This document shows, piece after piece, positions 9,485 through 19,478 of a DNA stretch of 64,000 nt (position 1 is its first letter; every line of letters starts with the position of its first letter). The translations under genes were made by a program, and so were the position numbers. The notes under the pieces were generated by a model. The model was given only the letters and a program-made list of their open reading frames with translations, was not told the DNA's origin and searched no databases. Source of the DNA: Adenophora triphylla var. japonica (Eukaryota > Streptophyta > Magnoliopsida > Asterales > Campanulaceae); NCBI GenBank assembly GCA_022495995.1, contig JAFEMH010007512.1, positions 22,836 through 86,835 on the forward strand. Direction: 5' to 3'.

Positions 9485-11096
9485 CTAGTATTCTCTTACC
9501 CGTGTCACTGGCACGGTGATAGTACACAAATTAAAGAAATGATGAAATCGCCTTCCTCCCATCCCAAAAAAAAGCAAAAATCTACCCAATACCCTGATGA
9601 TTACTTTGTTCCATAATCAATATTTGATGGAGGGTGGTTTGTTTGTGTAACTGTCGAAGAGAATATGAGGAAGTCGATTATTCGGGACCGTTATCCATTT
9701 AGGATTAGTAAAAAAACATTTTCTTAATCCCCATTTTACTATTATTCTTTTTTCGTAACTCCAACCCAACCCATTAATCATATAAATAATTAATAATAAT
9801 TATAATTCACAACCCATCCCCTATCCTATTTTTACCCAAGGTTCGAAGCAAAAAACTTAAGTAATCATGACGAACTATTTTTAATTGATTTAGGTACAAA
9901 CATTTTTCTAAAATCATTTTTTTTCTGAAAGATTTTAAAATGGTTCAAAAACTTAATTATATGTAATAGTAATTATTATGTTAAGATACACTCCTTAAAT
10001 CAATGATCCTAATAAAATAAAAGAGAAAAATAAATAAATAAATTAAATTGGATTACACATAAATAAAAAAGAAAAAAAATACCCAATTCAATTTTTTTTT
10101 AAAGAAAGAGTATATATAAACCCTAAACCTTATTTTAAGGAGTATACTAAATAATTAAAAAATTGATCATTTATTTATAATCGGTTACCAACAAAATACA
10201 AATCACCCATAAACAACACAAAATAATATACTCCAATATGTCCCAAAATAAATGTCTATTTTTTAAAATAAAATATCACAAATTGAATGTCTCTTTCTTA
10301 CAAATTTTGATTCTAAATGATTTTTTATCAATTACCACTCATTATATATTTTCAAAACAAAAAAATTTTAAAGTTAATAGAAAGATTATTTATGAATCTT
10401 TGCTATAAATATTTATAAAAAAAGCTATTTTAAAATATAATTTAAATGAAAATTATTCATTACCATTATTCTTTTTTCGTAACCCCAATCCAACCCATTA
10501 ATCATATAAATAATTAATAATAATTATAATTCATAACCCATCCCCAATCCTATTTTTACCCAAGGTTCGAAACAAAAAACTTAAGTAATCATGGCGAATG
10601 ATTTTGTAATTGATTTAGGTACAAACATTTTTCTAAAATCATTTTTTTTAAAGATTCTAAAATCATTCAAAAACTTAAATAAATGATCCTAATAAAATAA
10701 AAGAGAAAAATAAATAAATCAAATTGGAATACACATAAATAAAAAACAAAAAAAATACCCAATTCAATTTTTAAAAAAAGAAAGAGTATATATAAACCCT
10801 AAACCTTTTTTTAAGGAGTATACTAAATAATTAAAAAAACAAAAAAATGACCATTTATTTATAATCGTTTTTTCTGTTAAAAAAAAGAATCTTAAAATAA
10901 AAAAACTTAAGTCATCTGCAAAAAGAAATAATAGTTAAAAAGAAAAATAGGAAGGAGAAAATGGAATATGAAGGTTAAAAAAGAAAATAGGAGAGTGTTT
11001 AATTTCAGCCGTTGGATCACTTTTGTAACTTTAAATCTGAACCACCACTTATGTGCTAGATAAGAGGAAGTTTTTGACCTTGTATTGTATTATAGA
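9485..11096 (-). mobile_element. Non-autonomous Helitron, 1.6 kb
   Basis: On - it begins at 11096 with TCTATAATACAATACAAGG, and ends at 9485 with the hairpin CCGTGCCAGTGACACGG, a short spacer and CTAG. TC start, subterminal hairpin and CTRR end are the Helitron signature. No Rep/helicase coding is present; the interior is AT-rich and non-coding. It contains an internal direct duplication (about 9737-10190 against 10463-10870) sharing GGTTCGAA, AAACCCTAAACC and AAGGAGTATACTAAATAA blocks. It is flanked head-to-tail by another Helitron 5' end (9484) and another 3' end (11097). Confidence 0.75.
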
Positions 11097-11558
11097 CTAG
11101 TACTTTTACCCGTGCCAATGGCACGGTGATAGTATGAATTTGATCGATCATATAAAAGTGTATAATGTATTATGCGATAGGGAGGATGGAGAGGTCGATA
11201 TTGCCTGAATGTATGGTTAAAGTTTTATATCATCACCCGAACATCAGTAGCACCATTGAGATAATATTTAGCCTTACTTGATTTGAACTTAATAGTTAAA
11301 TTTATTAACCTGGTGAAAGAATTGAATTTTTTTTTGTTAAACTACAATCTTAAAATTTGATTCAAGCTCTGAAAGAAAATGTACAACACAAATTTACAAC
11401 ACTGTTAAGTAACAATCACTGAATACCTAATGCCTTAGACATTCGAACGTAATTATGTTCTTGAAATGAATACTTTTATGCGATGAACATCTGATTTTTA
11501 CCTTCGAGTTGTTTATTTCTATCCTAACATCTAATTCGATTTGTTTCTTCTCTTCTAA

Positions 11559-11563
<5 letters not shown>
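11097..11563 (-). mobile_element. 3' portion of a second Helitron
   Basis: CTAG at 11097-11100, then (on -) the hairpin CCGTGCCATTGGCACGG just to its right, reproduce the terminus at 9485. The sequence to the right is AT-rich and non-coding up to the (TA)n tract. The 5' end is not visible; the gypsy element at 11652 may have displaced it. Confidence 0.6.

Positions 11564-11652
<89 letters not shown>
11564..11652. repeat. (TA)n microsatellite, ~45 units
   Basis: An uninterrupted alternating TA tract ends at the first base of the gypsy 5' LTR. Frames reading Tyr-Ile repeats here are artefacts. Confidence 0.97.
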
Positions 11653-11655
<3 letters not shown>

Positions 11656-12310
11656 CATACCAAAAATGTCGAGTTGGGCCGAGCAAGTAAAGCCCAGTCA
11701 CCATCACCAGTGGCCTGCGTATTCTCAATAAACCTGGATCCAACATCATAAGGTCCAAGGCCCAGCAGCAGGATACATCGACCTAAGCTCACAGTCCGGC
11801 CTCCAAGGTCCCGATCTAGCTTGGTCTCGACTCTCTGAAACCCTTGCATTAATTCGGGTACGATCCATGGTCTACTCGATAGTCAGGTCGACCATTCCTC
11901 AACCGGCGACCTCGACCTAATCCACAAGTGTCGACTTGACACTTGCCGGCACATTTGGTTGAACTGTTCTCATAATCACATCCCTACAAATCAGGAGCCG
12001 TTAGAGACACGTTCCCGCTGACCGATGCTTCTTGGCCGAAATCTCGGAGCACATGTCGCCTCCCAAAAATACAACCACCATTGTCTATAAATACTTCATC
12101 ACTACCAAACGGTAAAAGGTAAGCGCAATTTTGTCATTTGAATTCAACTGTTCATTTACAATATTTGCTCTCCGAAACATATACTTACTCTCGCGCAGGG
12201 TCTAAGCCGAGACACATCCAGGCTAGTCGTGGGTTCGATTTGGTCAAGGAGCCAGGTGATCAGTCCTGCCACGTGGAGGAAGATTGATAAGCACTTTTCT
12301 TGCGGCATCA
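11652..12310 (+). repeat. 5' LTR of the Tat-like element
   Basis: It starts TGAACATACCAAAAATGTCG, and the same start recurs at 23163. A TATA box (TATAAATA) is at 12086-12093. The end is placed at the CA just before the primer-binding site, at 12307 or 12310; the 3' LTR cannot fix it because it is truncated. Confidence 0.8.
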
Positions 12311-12312
12311 GT

Positions 12313-12332
12313 TTGGTTCCATTGTCGGGAAC
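12313..12332 (+). other. Primer-binding site (probable)
   Basis: TTGGTTCCATTGTCGGGAAC lies directly after the 5' LTR and resembles the TGGCGCCGTTGTCGGGGA type of PBS found in Athila/Tat elements, with substitutions. The tRNA partner cannot be fixed by eye. Confidence 0.55.
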
Positions 12333-12373
12333 GTGCTTAAGCTTGACCTCGAAACTTTTCTCAACCTACAACA

Positions 12374-14231
12374 ATGGTAACCCCAGACGGGCATGTCTCA
12401 GATGCTTCTGAAGAATTCAATGAAGTGAATGTCAACACCAATGCAGATACCAATGCAAACGCTGAAAACACAAATCTACCTCCTCCCCCACCAAATCGCC
12501 CTCATGGTAGAGCAACACGCTCTACCAGTATTGCTGATGGCAGGGGATTGCCAAATACAAGAAGAGGGAAAAGACACATGGAGGGACAAGGAGTTCCCCC
12601 TCCTCCTAAGCGTTCAACTGCTCATGTGAATGTTGGAAATAGGGCAGGTCCCTCATCCAACCCATTGAGTAGAAAGGAAATGCTATTGGAGCGAGCCCAG
12701 ATTCTAGCCGAGTTACTGGCTATAGAGGAGGCTGAGAAGGCGGATATAAGAGCGGAGAGGGTGGCTCCCTCTCAAATTTCCAACAGGGAGCAGGCCAGGA
12801 GTGCTAGGCCTAATGAAATCGTTGGACAGAACGGCGATAACAGGATAGTGCAGCGGGTTCCATCCCCCATTCATGTGCCAAGCAACGACCTAAGGGCTAG
12901 CCTCACCAGGAACAGGGAGCAGGAGGCTCAGTCAGATTTGAGGACGCATTTAGAGGCCAACCGAAGCCGATGTGGTTCGCTGCCCGGGACACGAGATCAC
13001 GATCTCATAGGGACGTGGAATGGCGCAGTCGCCCATAAGAGAAGAAAGGCGCAGGTCGCCACTTGGAGATAATAGGCGCAGGTCGCCATCCAGGGATGAG
13101 AGGCGCAGGTCGCCCCAAAGGAATGACAGGCATAGGTCTCCAGTTCGATCAGAAAGGGCCCATTCACACCGAGACAGGAGGAGTAGGCAGGTAACTCCCC
13201 CAGGAGCGAAGGTCAAAGGTCGAATGCCGTTCCCCCTGCAGGAGATGACAGACCCGACGCCAGGGAATGGCTGTTGATGAAAAAGAGGTTCGAACAATGG
13301 GAGGAGGAGAAGAAGAAGGACACTGCAAAGGTTGAACGAATCGACTTTGCTCTTCAACCTTTGTCCAAGGAATTGAGAGACAGTCGACCTCCTGCTGGAT
13401 TTAGGTTGCCCCTTCTAGAGAAGTATTCAGGGTCAACCAATGCAAAAAGTCATATAGCACATCTGGAAGCCACAATGTGCTTTGTCGCCAATGAGGACGA
13501 CAATATGTGCAAAGCTCTCATAAGCACACTCACGGGGGCAGCCTTAACTTGGTTCAATGGTTTGGCCGCTGGTAGCATCTCCACCTGGACGTGTTTCAGG
13601 ACAAAGTTCTTAGATCGCTTCTCCACTGCAGGAGCTCGAAAAATGACAGTGACCGATCTAAATAACTTGGTGCAGGCCAAAAATGAAAGCTCAATGAGCT
13701 ACTTCACCAAGTTCAAGGAGATGGTTGATAAGATCGAGGAGGATCTCACTGACAGGGAGGTGATCAATTGCTTCCGGAATGGTATTTCCTCGGCAGACAT
13801 GGATTACGAACTGACGGTGCGTACAGTTACTACTCGACAGGAGTTGTTCGAGAAGGTTTATAACGTGGCACTAGCCGAGGAGAGAAAGGAAAAGCAGAAT
13901 AGGAAAGATCCCAAGGTTGAGGTCGCCGATGACAAGAAAGACTCCAACAAGAATGGAGGAAACAATATAAAAAGAAAAGAACAGGACCAGGGCGACAGAG
14001 AAGGTGCTCGAGGCTTTCACTCCCCTAACGGTGAGTCGAACTGAAATCATGAATGCGGTCGAGCTGGCCCCACCTGCCCCCATGAACCCAGGCAACAAGT
14101 TCAGGAGAGACAATAGCAAGTACTGCGTTTACCACAAAGACACAAAAGTCATCTCACGAGAGGATTGCTTGGGATTGAAGCGTATCATCCGAGAGAATGG
14201 TCGACCGGGGAAGGTTCGATGCATATGTTAA
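12374..14231 (+). pseudogene. gag of the Tat-like element (frameshifted)
   Basis: The start ATG at 12374 opens an acidic/Asn-rich N-terminus. Around 13010 the frame shifts into an Arg-Ser-Pro-rich segment (13020-13260, repeated RRRSP), then returns to the original frame before 13274. The stretch 13274-14044 is the gag domain: SHIAHLEATM, LTGAALTWFNGL and NLVQAKNESSMSYFTKFKEM are typical of the plant gypsy gag family. Another shift near 14000 moves into the frame holding YCVYHKD...EDC, a degenerate zinc-knuckle-like motif. The coat protein would package element RNA in cytoplasmic particles. At least three shifts make this copy non-functional. Confidence 0.8.
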
Positions 14232-14572
14232 AAGGCCTCAGTGGTGGGGGCGAGCAACCGGCGAGTGGACGGCGAGGACCAAGGCAACCTAGATTGAACT
14301 TGGGAGTCATCACAGAGCAGGCTAGCAACACAGCCATCAAGCACAAAATTTTTCAGCTCAACAAAGCCCCACATGTGCCTCCAAGGAGAGATGTCAGGGA
14401 TGAGGTGATCAGCTTCTACCCCCACGAGCTGGCAACTAATATGGTGGTTAGGGAGCAAGTTCTCATCATCCCAGGTCTCATAGACGGATGTACGACGAGC
14501 AGACTCTTAGTCGACACCGGGGGCCTGCAAAGATATTTTGTTCTACAAGACTTTCCAAGATATGGGTCTTAA
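14165..14572 (+). pseudogene. gag-protease linker and start of aspartic protease
   Basis: The frame leads from the gag tail into a retropepsin start: HELATNMVVREQVLIIPGLI, then LLVDTGG with the catalytic DTG at 14513-14521. The G run after DTG carries a frameshift: the downstream continuation (ILFYKTFQDMGL) is in the next frame, which opens at 14538. Protease would cleave the Gag-Pol precursor. Confidence 0.7.
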
Positions 14573-16490
14573 TGATGAGCAGCTTGAGAGATATGATGGT
14601 AGATTGGAGGGCTTCACCAATCATCGGGTCGATGCCAAAGGCCAGATTGAGCTTGAAGTCGACCTAGGCCAACACCCCCACAGGGTCGTATCGAATGTAC
14701 AATTTATTGTAATAGATGTGAACAGTGACTATGCTGCCATACTTGGTATTCCAGGTCAGGTCGCGCTTGGAATGGTGGCATCAATCCCTCACCAAAGGGT
14801 CAAGTTTCCTAGATCTGCTGGAGTAGGCTGCGTACAAGGAACAGCTCGAGCCTACCTGGATCAAGTTCTCAGAGAAAGAAAGAAGAGGGAGTTAGAAATT
14901 GAGACTGCAGATGGTTACTTAAAGCTGTCCCAATCAGTCACCAAAACTACTCGACTGTTAACAATCACCAATGTGGAGGAGTCGACCTATCGCTCCAATG
15001 ACGAAGTCATGGTTGAGTCGACACGTCACTCTGAAACCACAGCGGTCGATCCAGATGTAGTTATGGTCGACCAAGTCCTCATAGGCGACCTATGCCTCCA
15101 GGTCAACAATAACTCGGGGGCCACCACTGATGAGGTCGCAGATAAACTAGATGATATGATAGCTGAAGAAGCTCCACACCTGGGGGATGAGGAGAGACAA
15201 AGGGTCAGGGAGATCATCATTGAGACCCTGCAGTTCAGAGAGGGTCCAGAGCTGGAGGCTGTGGACAAGCTAGAATCAGTAGTCACCAACCCTTTCTACC
15301 CCGACCAAAAAAATCAAATTGGAAAGCAGCTATCAGATGAGGAGCGAGCAGAGATCATCGAGCTGTTGAAAGAGAGTAATGATGTCTTTGCATGGCGAGT
15401 AGAGGATATGAAGGGCATTAAGGAGGAGGTCGCTATTCATAGGCTTGAGGTCAACCCGACCATAAAGCCTAGACCCCAGAAATTGAGAAGCTTTGCTCGT
15501 GATAAGGAAGAGGCCATAAAAGCTGAGGTACAAAAACTTTTGAGTGCAGGAATAATTAAAGAGGTTACTCATACGACCTGGTTGTCCAATGTGGTCATGG
15601 TGAAGAAATCGAATGGCAAATGGAGGATGTGCATCGACTTCACCACTCTAAACCTTGCCTGCCCGAAGGACAGCTATCCTCTTCCCAGAATCGACAAACT
15701 TGTTGATTCCATTGTTGGTCACTCTACCCTCAGCTTCCTAGATGCTTACTCGGGGTACCATCAAATAAAGATGCACGAGGATGACATTGTGAAAACAGCT
15801 TTCCAGGCAGCCGGGGGCATCTACTGCTATAACATGATGCCATTTGGATTGAAGAATGCAGGGGCGACTTATCAACACATGGTGAACAAGGTCTTTGCCT
15901 CACAAATTGGCCGAAACATGGAGGCCTACGTCGACGATATGGTCATCATAACAAAGACTGGACGTCACGTGGTCGACCTAAAGGAAACGTTCGCCAATTT
16001 AAGAGCAAACGACATGAAGCTCAACCCTAGCAAGTGTGTCTTTGGAGTAGCAGCTGGAAAGTTCCTTGGATTCATGGTGTCCCAGAGAGGTATAGAAGCT
16101 AACCCGGAGAAGACAGAGGCTCTAGTCGAGATGAAGGAGCCTACAAGTATAAAGGAGATGCAGCGACTTAATGGCAGGGTGGCAGCCCTAGGTCGCTTTA
16201 TATCCAAATCGGCTGAAAGGTCTCTCCCCTTCTTCAAATCATTGAGGGGGACAAAAAACTTTGAGTGGACGGCCGAATGTCATTCGTCATTCCAACAACT
16301 CAAAGAATACCTTGCAACTCCTCCACTATTGAGCAGCCCGACCACTGGTGAAACCTTATTCGTGTATCTGTCCGTGGGAGACAAATCAGTTGCAGCAGTC
16401 TTGGTTAGAGAAGAGGAGGGCCATCAAAAGTCAGTGTACTACGTTAGCAAGGCCCTATCAGACGTAGAGGGCAGATACTACAATGCATAA
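14538..16490 (+). CDS. Pol: protease C-terminus, reverse transcriptase and start of RNase H
   Basis: This is the longest open frame in the element (650 codons). Residues ~1-110 are the protease remainder (FIVIDVNSDYAAILGIPG). Residues ~290-470 are RT: KSNGKWRMCIDFTTLN, SFLDAYSGYHQI, FGLKNAGATYQ and the catalytic YVDD at 15927-15938. Residues ~570-650 begin the connection/RNase H region (KSVYYVSKALSDVEGRYYN). The frame ends in TAA at 16488-16490, but homologous sequence continues in the same frame from 16491, so this is a premature stop. It would copy element RNA into cDNA. All RT catalytic aspartates are present. Confidence 0.88.
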   Translation: MFYKTFQDMGLNDEQLERYDGRLEGFTNHRVDAKGQIELEVDLGQHPHRVVSNVQFIVIDVNSDYAAILGIPGQVALGMVASIPHQRVKFPRSAGVGCVQGTARAYLDQVLRERKKRELEIETADGYLKLSQSVTKTTRLLTITNVEESTYRSNDEVMVESTRHSETTAVDPDVVMVDQVLIGDLCLQVNNNSGATTDEVADKLDDMIAEEAPHLGDEERQRVREIIIETLQFREGPELEAVDKLESVVTNPFYPDQKNQIGKQLSDEERAEIIELLKESNDVFAWRVEDMKGIKEEVAIHRLEVNPTIKPRPQKLRSFARDKEEAIKAEVQKLLSAGIIKEVTHTTWLSNVVMVKKSNGKWRMCIDFTTLNLACPKDSYPLPRIDKLVDSIVGHSTLSFLDAYSGYHQIKMHEDDIVKTAFQAAGGIYCYNMMPFGLKNAGATYQHMVNKVFASQIGRNMEAYVDDMVIITKTGRHVVDLKETFANLRANDMKLNPSKCVFGVAAGKFLGFMVSQRGIEANPEKTEALVEMKEPTSIKEMQRLNGRVAALGRFISKSAERSLPFFKSLRGTKNFEWTAECHSSFQQLKEYLATPPLLSSPTTGETLFVYLSVGDKSVAAVLVREEEGHQKSVYYVSKALSDVEGRYYNA

Positions 16491-17468
16491 AAGGTCGCGT
16501 ATGCTTTAGTCATGGCTTCAAGGAAGCTGCGAGCTTATTTCTTGGCTCACCCTATTGTCGTGCTTACAAATGCCCCCTTAAGAAAAATTCTTCATAAACC
16601 AGAAAGTTCAGGTCGTTTACTCAACTGGTCAATTGCCCTCACGGAATTCGACATCGAGTATCGACCTCGAAAGGCATTGAAAGCTCAAGCACTAGCAGAC
16701 TTCTTGGTCGAGCTAACGTTCACCAGGGAAGATAGTGAAGTGCGAGCTCAGAAAGAGAAAGTCAAAGGGAAAGAGCCAAAGTCCCAAGTCACCACTGACC
16801 TACCCGACGATTGTTGGAAGGTCTATTCAGATGGATCAGCTACAAAGAATGTCAGTGGAGCTGGAATTGTTCTAATCGAACCAGAGTCTGGAACCATATA
16901 TGAGGAGTCGTTGAGGTTCAAGTTTGATGCTTCCAACAATCAGGCGGAATATGAAGCCTTGGTAGCAGCCATAGAGTACGCTAAGTGCTTTGGTGCGACT
17001 AAAATCATGGCATACTGTGATTCTCAACTGATAGTCAACCAGGTTAGAGGTGAGTACGAGGTACTTAATTCCATTCTGATCAAATACTGCGACCTGGTGA
17101 AAGAGTTGACAAAAGACTTAGAATTCTGGGAGATCCAAAGGATTGGTCGAGAGGACAATGAGTTAGCTGACTTACTCTCAAAGTTAGCTACATCAGACGA
17201 GCCACATGAAGAGCCCATCTCTTACCTGGAGAGCCCAGCTTATGAAAGGGTCAAAATTCAATGCATAGAAGATCCCTCGAGAAATTGGGTTTATGAGAAG
17301 TGCTGGATCGAAGAAATGAAGGTGTACCAAGAAAGTGGCGAGCTGCCTGATGACGAGAAGAAAGCTCGAACTATCAAAAAGAAAGCTCCGAGGTACGTCA
17401 TCCAAGGAGGCGAGCTATTCAGAAGATCCTACACTCGACCACTATTGAAGTGTATCCACCCTCGATAG
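16491..17468 (+). CDS. Pol: RNase H remainder plus second (archaeal-type) RNase H
   Basis: It continues the RT frame after the TAA. The first part (VMASRKLRAYFLAHPIVVLT, LLNWSIALTEFDIEYRPRKA) finishes the degenerate first RNase H. The second part is a full RNase H domain with all four acidic positions visible: VYSDGSATKN, NQAEYEALVAAIEYA, AYCDSQLIVNQV and GREDNELADLLSKLA. A duplicated RNase H of this type is characteristic of the Tat lineage. The frame ends with TAG at 17466-17468 and then leads directly into the integrase zinc-finger region. Confidence 0.85.
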   Translation, partial: KVAYALVMASRKLRAYFLAHPIVVLTNAPLRKILHKPESSGRLLNWSIALTEFDIEYRPRKALKAQALADFLVELTFTREDSEVRAQKEKVKGKEPKSQVTTDLPDDCWKVYSDGSATKNVSGAGIVLIEPESGTIYEESLRFKFDASNNQAEYEALVAAIEYAKCFGATKIMAYCDSQLIVNQVRGEYEVLNSILIKYCDLVKELTKDLEFWEIQRIGREDNELADLLSKLATSDEPHEEPISYLESPAYERVKIQCIEDPSRNWVYEKCWIEEMKVYQESGELPDDEKKARTIKKKAPRYVIQGGELFRRSYTRPLLKCIHPR

Positions 17469-18535
17469 ATCACTACGCTGATGCATGAAGTACACAGTGG
17501 GATTTGTGGTGGACACCCGGGGGGCCAGGACTCTAGCTGACAAGTTGATCACTTTGGGGTACTACTGGCCACACATGAGAGCAGATACCCATGACTTTGT
17601 GCAGCAGTGTGACCAATGCCAAAGATTTGCCAACCTACCTCATGTGCCTACAACAGAGCAGATTCTCGTGATCGCTGCTTGGCCCTTCGATATGTGGGGC
17701 GTCGACTTGATTGGACCCTTCCCTCCCGCCCGGGGAAATTGCAAGTATGTGATCGTTGCCATTGATTATTTCACCAAGTGGGTCGAGGCCAAGCCATTAG
17801 CTCGCATCACAGAGGAAAACGCCATCAACTTCATTCATGATTTCATTTGGTGTCAATTTGGTTTTCCTCGAGCCATAGTGTCTGACAACGGCCTGCAGTT
17901 CTCTAGAGCCTTCGAAACAGAGATGAATCGGGTAGGAATCAAACATTGGCAATCTTCTGTCGCCTATCCTCAAGGAAATGGGCAAGCTGAAGCAGCGAAT
18001 AAACTGGTTCTATCTGCACTCAAGACAGGTCTCGTAGGTCGACGCAATAACTGGTTGGACGAACTCCCCCTTGCTCTTTGGGCAGTTCGCACAACCACTC
18101 GGGGGCCTACGGGGGAAACCCCATTCGCTCTCACATATGGATCAGAGGCCATGGCACCTGCTGAGCTCAGATTTCCCTCTTGCCCAGTGACATTCTTTGA
18201 TCAAGAGCAGAATGATATCAACAGATTGATCGACTTGGACTTAGTCGACGAGAGGCGAGATACGGCTTATCTTCGAATGGTTAACTACAAGCAGCGGACT
18301 AAAAGTTACCACGACAAGAAGGTGAAGGCCAGGTCATTCCAAGTCGGAGATCACGTGTTGAGAAAGATCGAGGCAACAGGGAGAAGGACCCAGCAGAACA
18401 AGCTATCTCTAGCGGGAAGGTCCTTACATAGTTACTCGAGTTGTCAAAGAAGGAACTTACATGATAGCTCATCCAGATGGTGAAGAGTTGAAGCATCCAT
18501 GGCACGCTACTCACCTCATCAAGTACTACTTCTGA
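17469..18535 (+). pseudogene. Integrase of the Tat-like element
   Basis: The HHCC zinc finger starts out of frame: MHEVHSGICGGHPGG is read before a run of G near 17520, and ARTLADKLI...CDQCQRF after it, so one extra G has shifted the frame. The core shows the D,D-35-E triad: MWGVDLIGPF, IVSDNGLQF and QGNGQAEAANK. GTYMIAHPDG and ELKHPWHATHLIKYYF (ending TGA at 18533-18535) lie in yet another frame after ~18400. It would insert the cDNA into the genome. Core residues survive; frames do not. Confidence 0.85.
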
Positions 18536-18634
18536 AAGTTCAGGTCTACTACTCAGTTCAGGGTTGAGGCAATTCCCAAGATTGAAATTTGTCATAGTTC
18601 TAGCTTTCCATTGATGTAAACGTTTCCCTACTTC

Positions 18635-18640
18635 AATAAA
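18635..18640 (+). terminator. Candidate polyadenylation signal after pol
   Basis: AATAAA occurs 100 bp after the end of the integrase frame, before the tandem-repeat UTR. A similar TCAATAAAA lies at ~57738 in the right-hand element. Confidence 0.3.
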
Positions 18641-18679
18641 AAGCGCAGTTTATTCGACCAAACATTTTGTTACAACTAA

Positions 18680-19085
18680 CCCCAACAAGCTCGACTCTTA
18701 GTCAGCTTCGTTCTAACGAGCTCGATTCTTAATCAGCTCCGTTCCATTAACAAAGCTCGACTCTTAGTCGGCTTAATTTTAGCAAGCTCGATTCTCAATC
18801 AGCTTTGTCTACTTAACAAGTCCGACTCTTAGTCGACTTCATTCTAACAAACTCGACTCTTAGTCAGTCTGTTCTAATTAGCTCGATTCTCAATCAGCTT
18901 TACTCCTAAAAACAAGTCCTACTCTTAGTCGACTTCGTTCTAACAAACTCGACTCTTAGTCAGTCTGTTCTAATTAGCTCGATTCCCAATCAGCTTACTC
19001 CTAAAAACAAGTCCGATCCAGGATCGACTTCGTTCTAATTAGCTCGACCCTTGGTCAGCTTCAATAGTTTGAGCAGGTTCGACTC
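18680..19085 (+). repeat. Tandem array in the 3'UTR of the Tat-like element
   Basis: Roughly ten units of 35-60 bp follow the pattern AGCTCGACTCTTAGTCAGCTT, alternating with GATTCTCAATCAGC and AAGTCCGACTCTTAGTCGAC variants. A longer composite unit repeats at ~18820-18910 and ~18910-19000. It lies between integrase and the antisense gene. Confidence 0.85.
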
Positions 19086-19478
19086 ATAGTCAATCTCGTT
19101 CACAAAAAGTTAAACAAGTCTGAGGTCGACTAAATCAGCAAAAATCAAGCCGCCTCTAAGCTTAAGTTGTCTCATTCATCCTATCCTATCTAGCTCGACA
19201 CCTACATGCTAACATCAAAAGCATAAAACATACAAGGGTATGGAGTCGACTACGATTAGATATAAACAAGTCTCCCAAAAGCGGGCTAAGACTTGCAAAA
19301 AATAAACTTACATGTTTCTATGCCTCCCAAAAACTGGGCCAAGGCATTCAGATAATTTCAGAACAAAAAAGCAAAATATTGTTTGGGACTTGTTCATTAC
19401 AATTCAACCAAATACTCAAGAGTCCAGGCCAGCATCGGTTTGGTCGTCAGTAGAAGCTCGACCTTCCCCATCCTCTCC

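Noticed and set aside
11427..11849. Frames on both strands with long Tyr-Ile repeats
   Set aside because: They are translations of the (TA)n microsatellite; the rest of these frames is LTR sequence.
14538..18535. Integrated pararetrovirus (caulimovirid)
   Set aside because: An integrase follows RNase H and the unit is flanked by LTRs, so it is a gypsy element.
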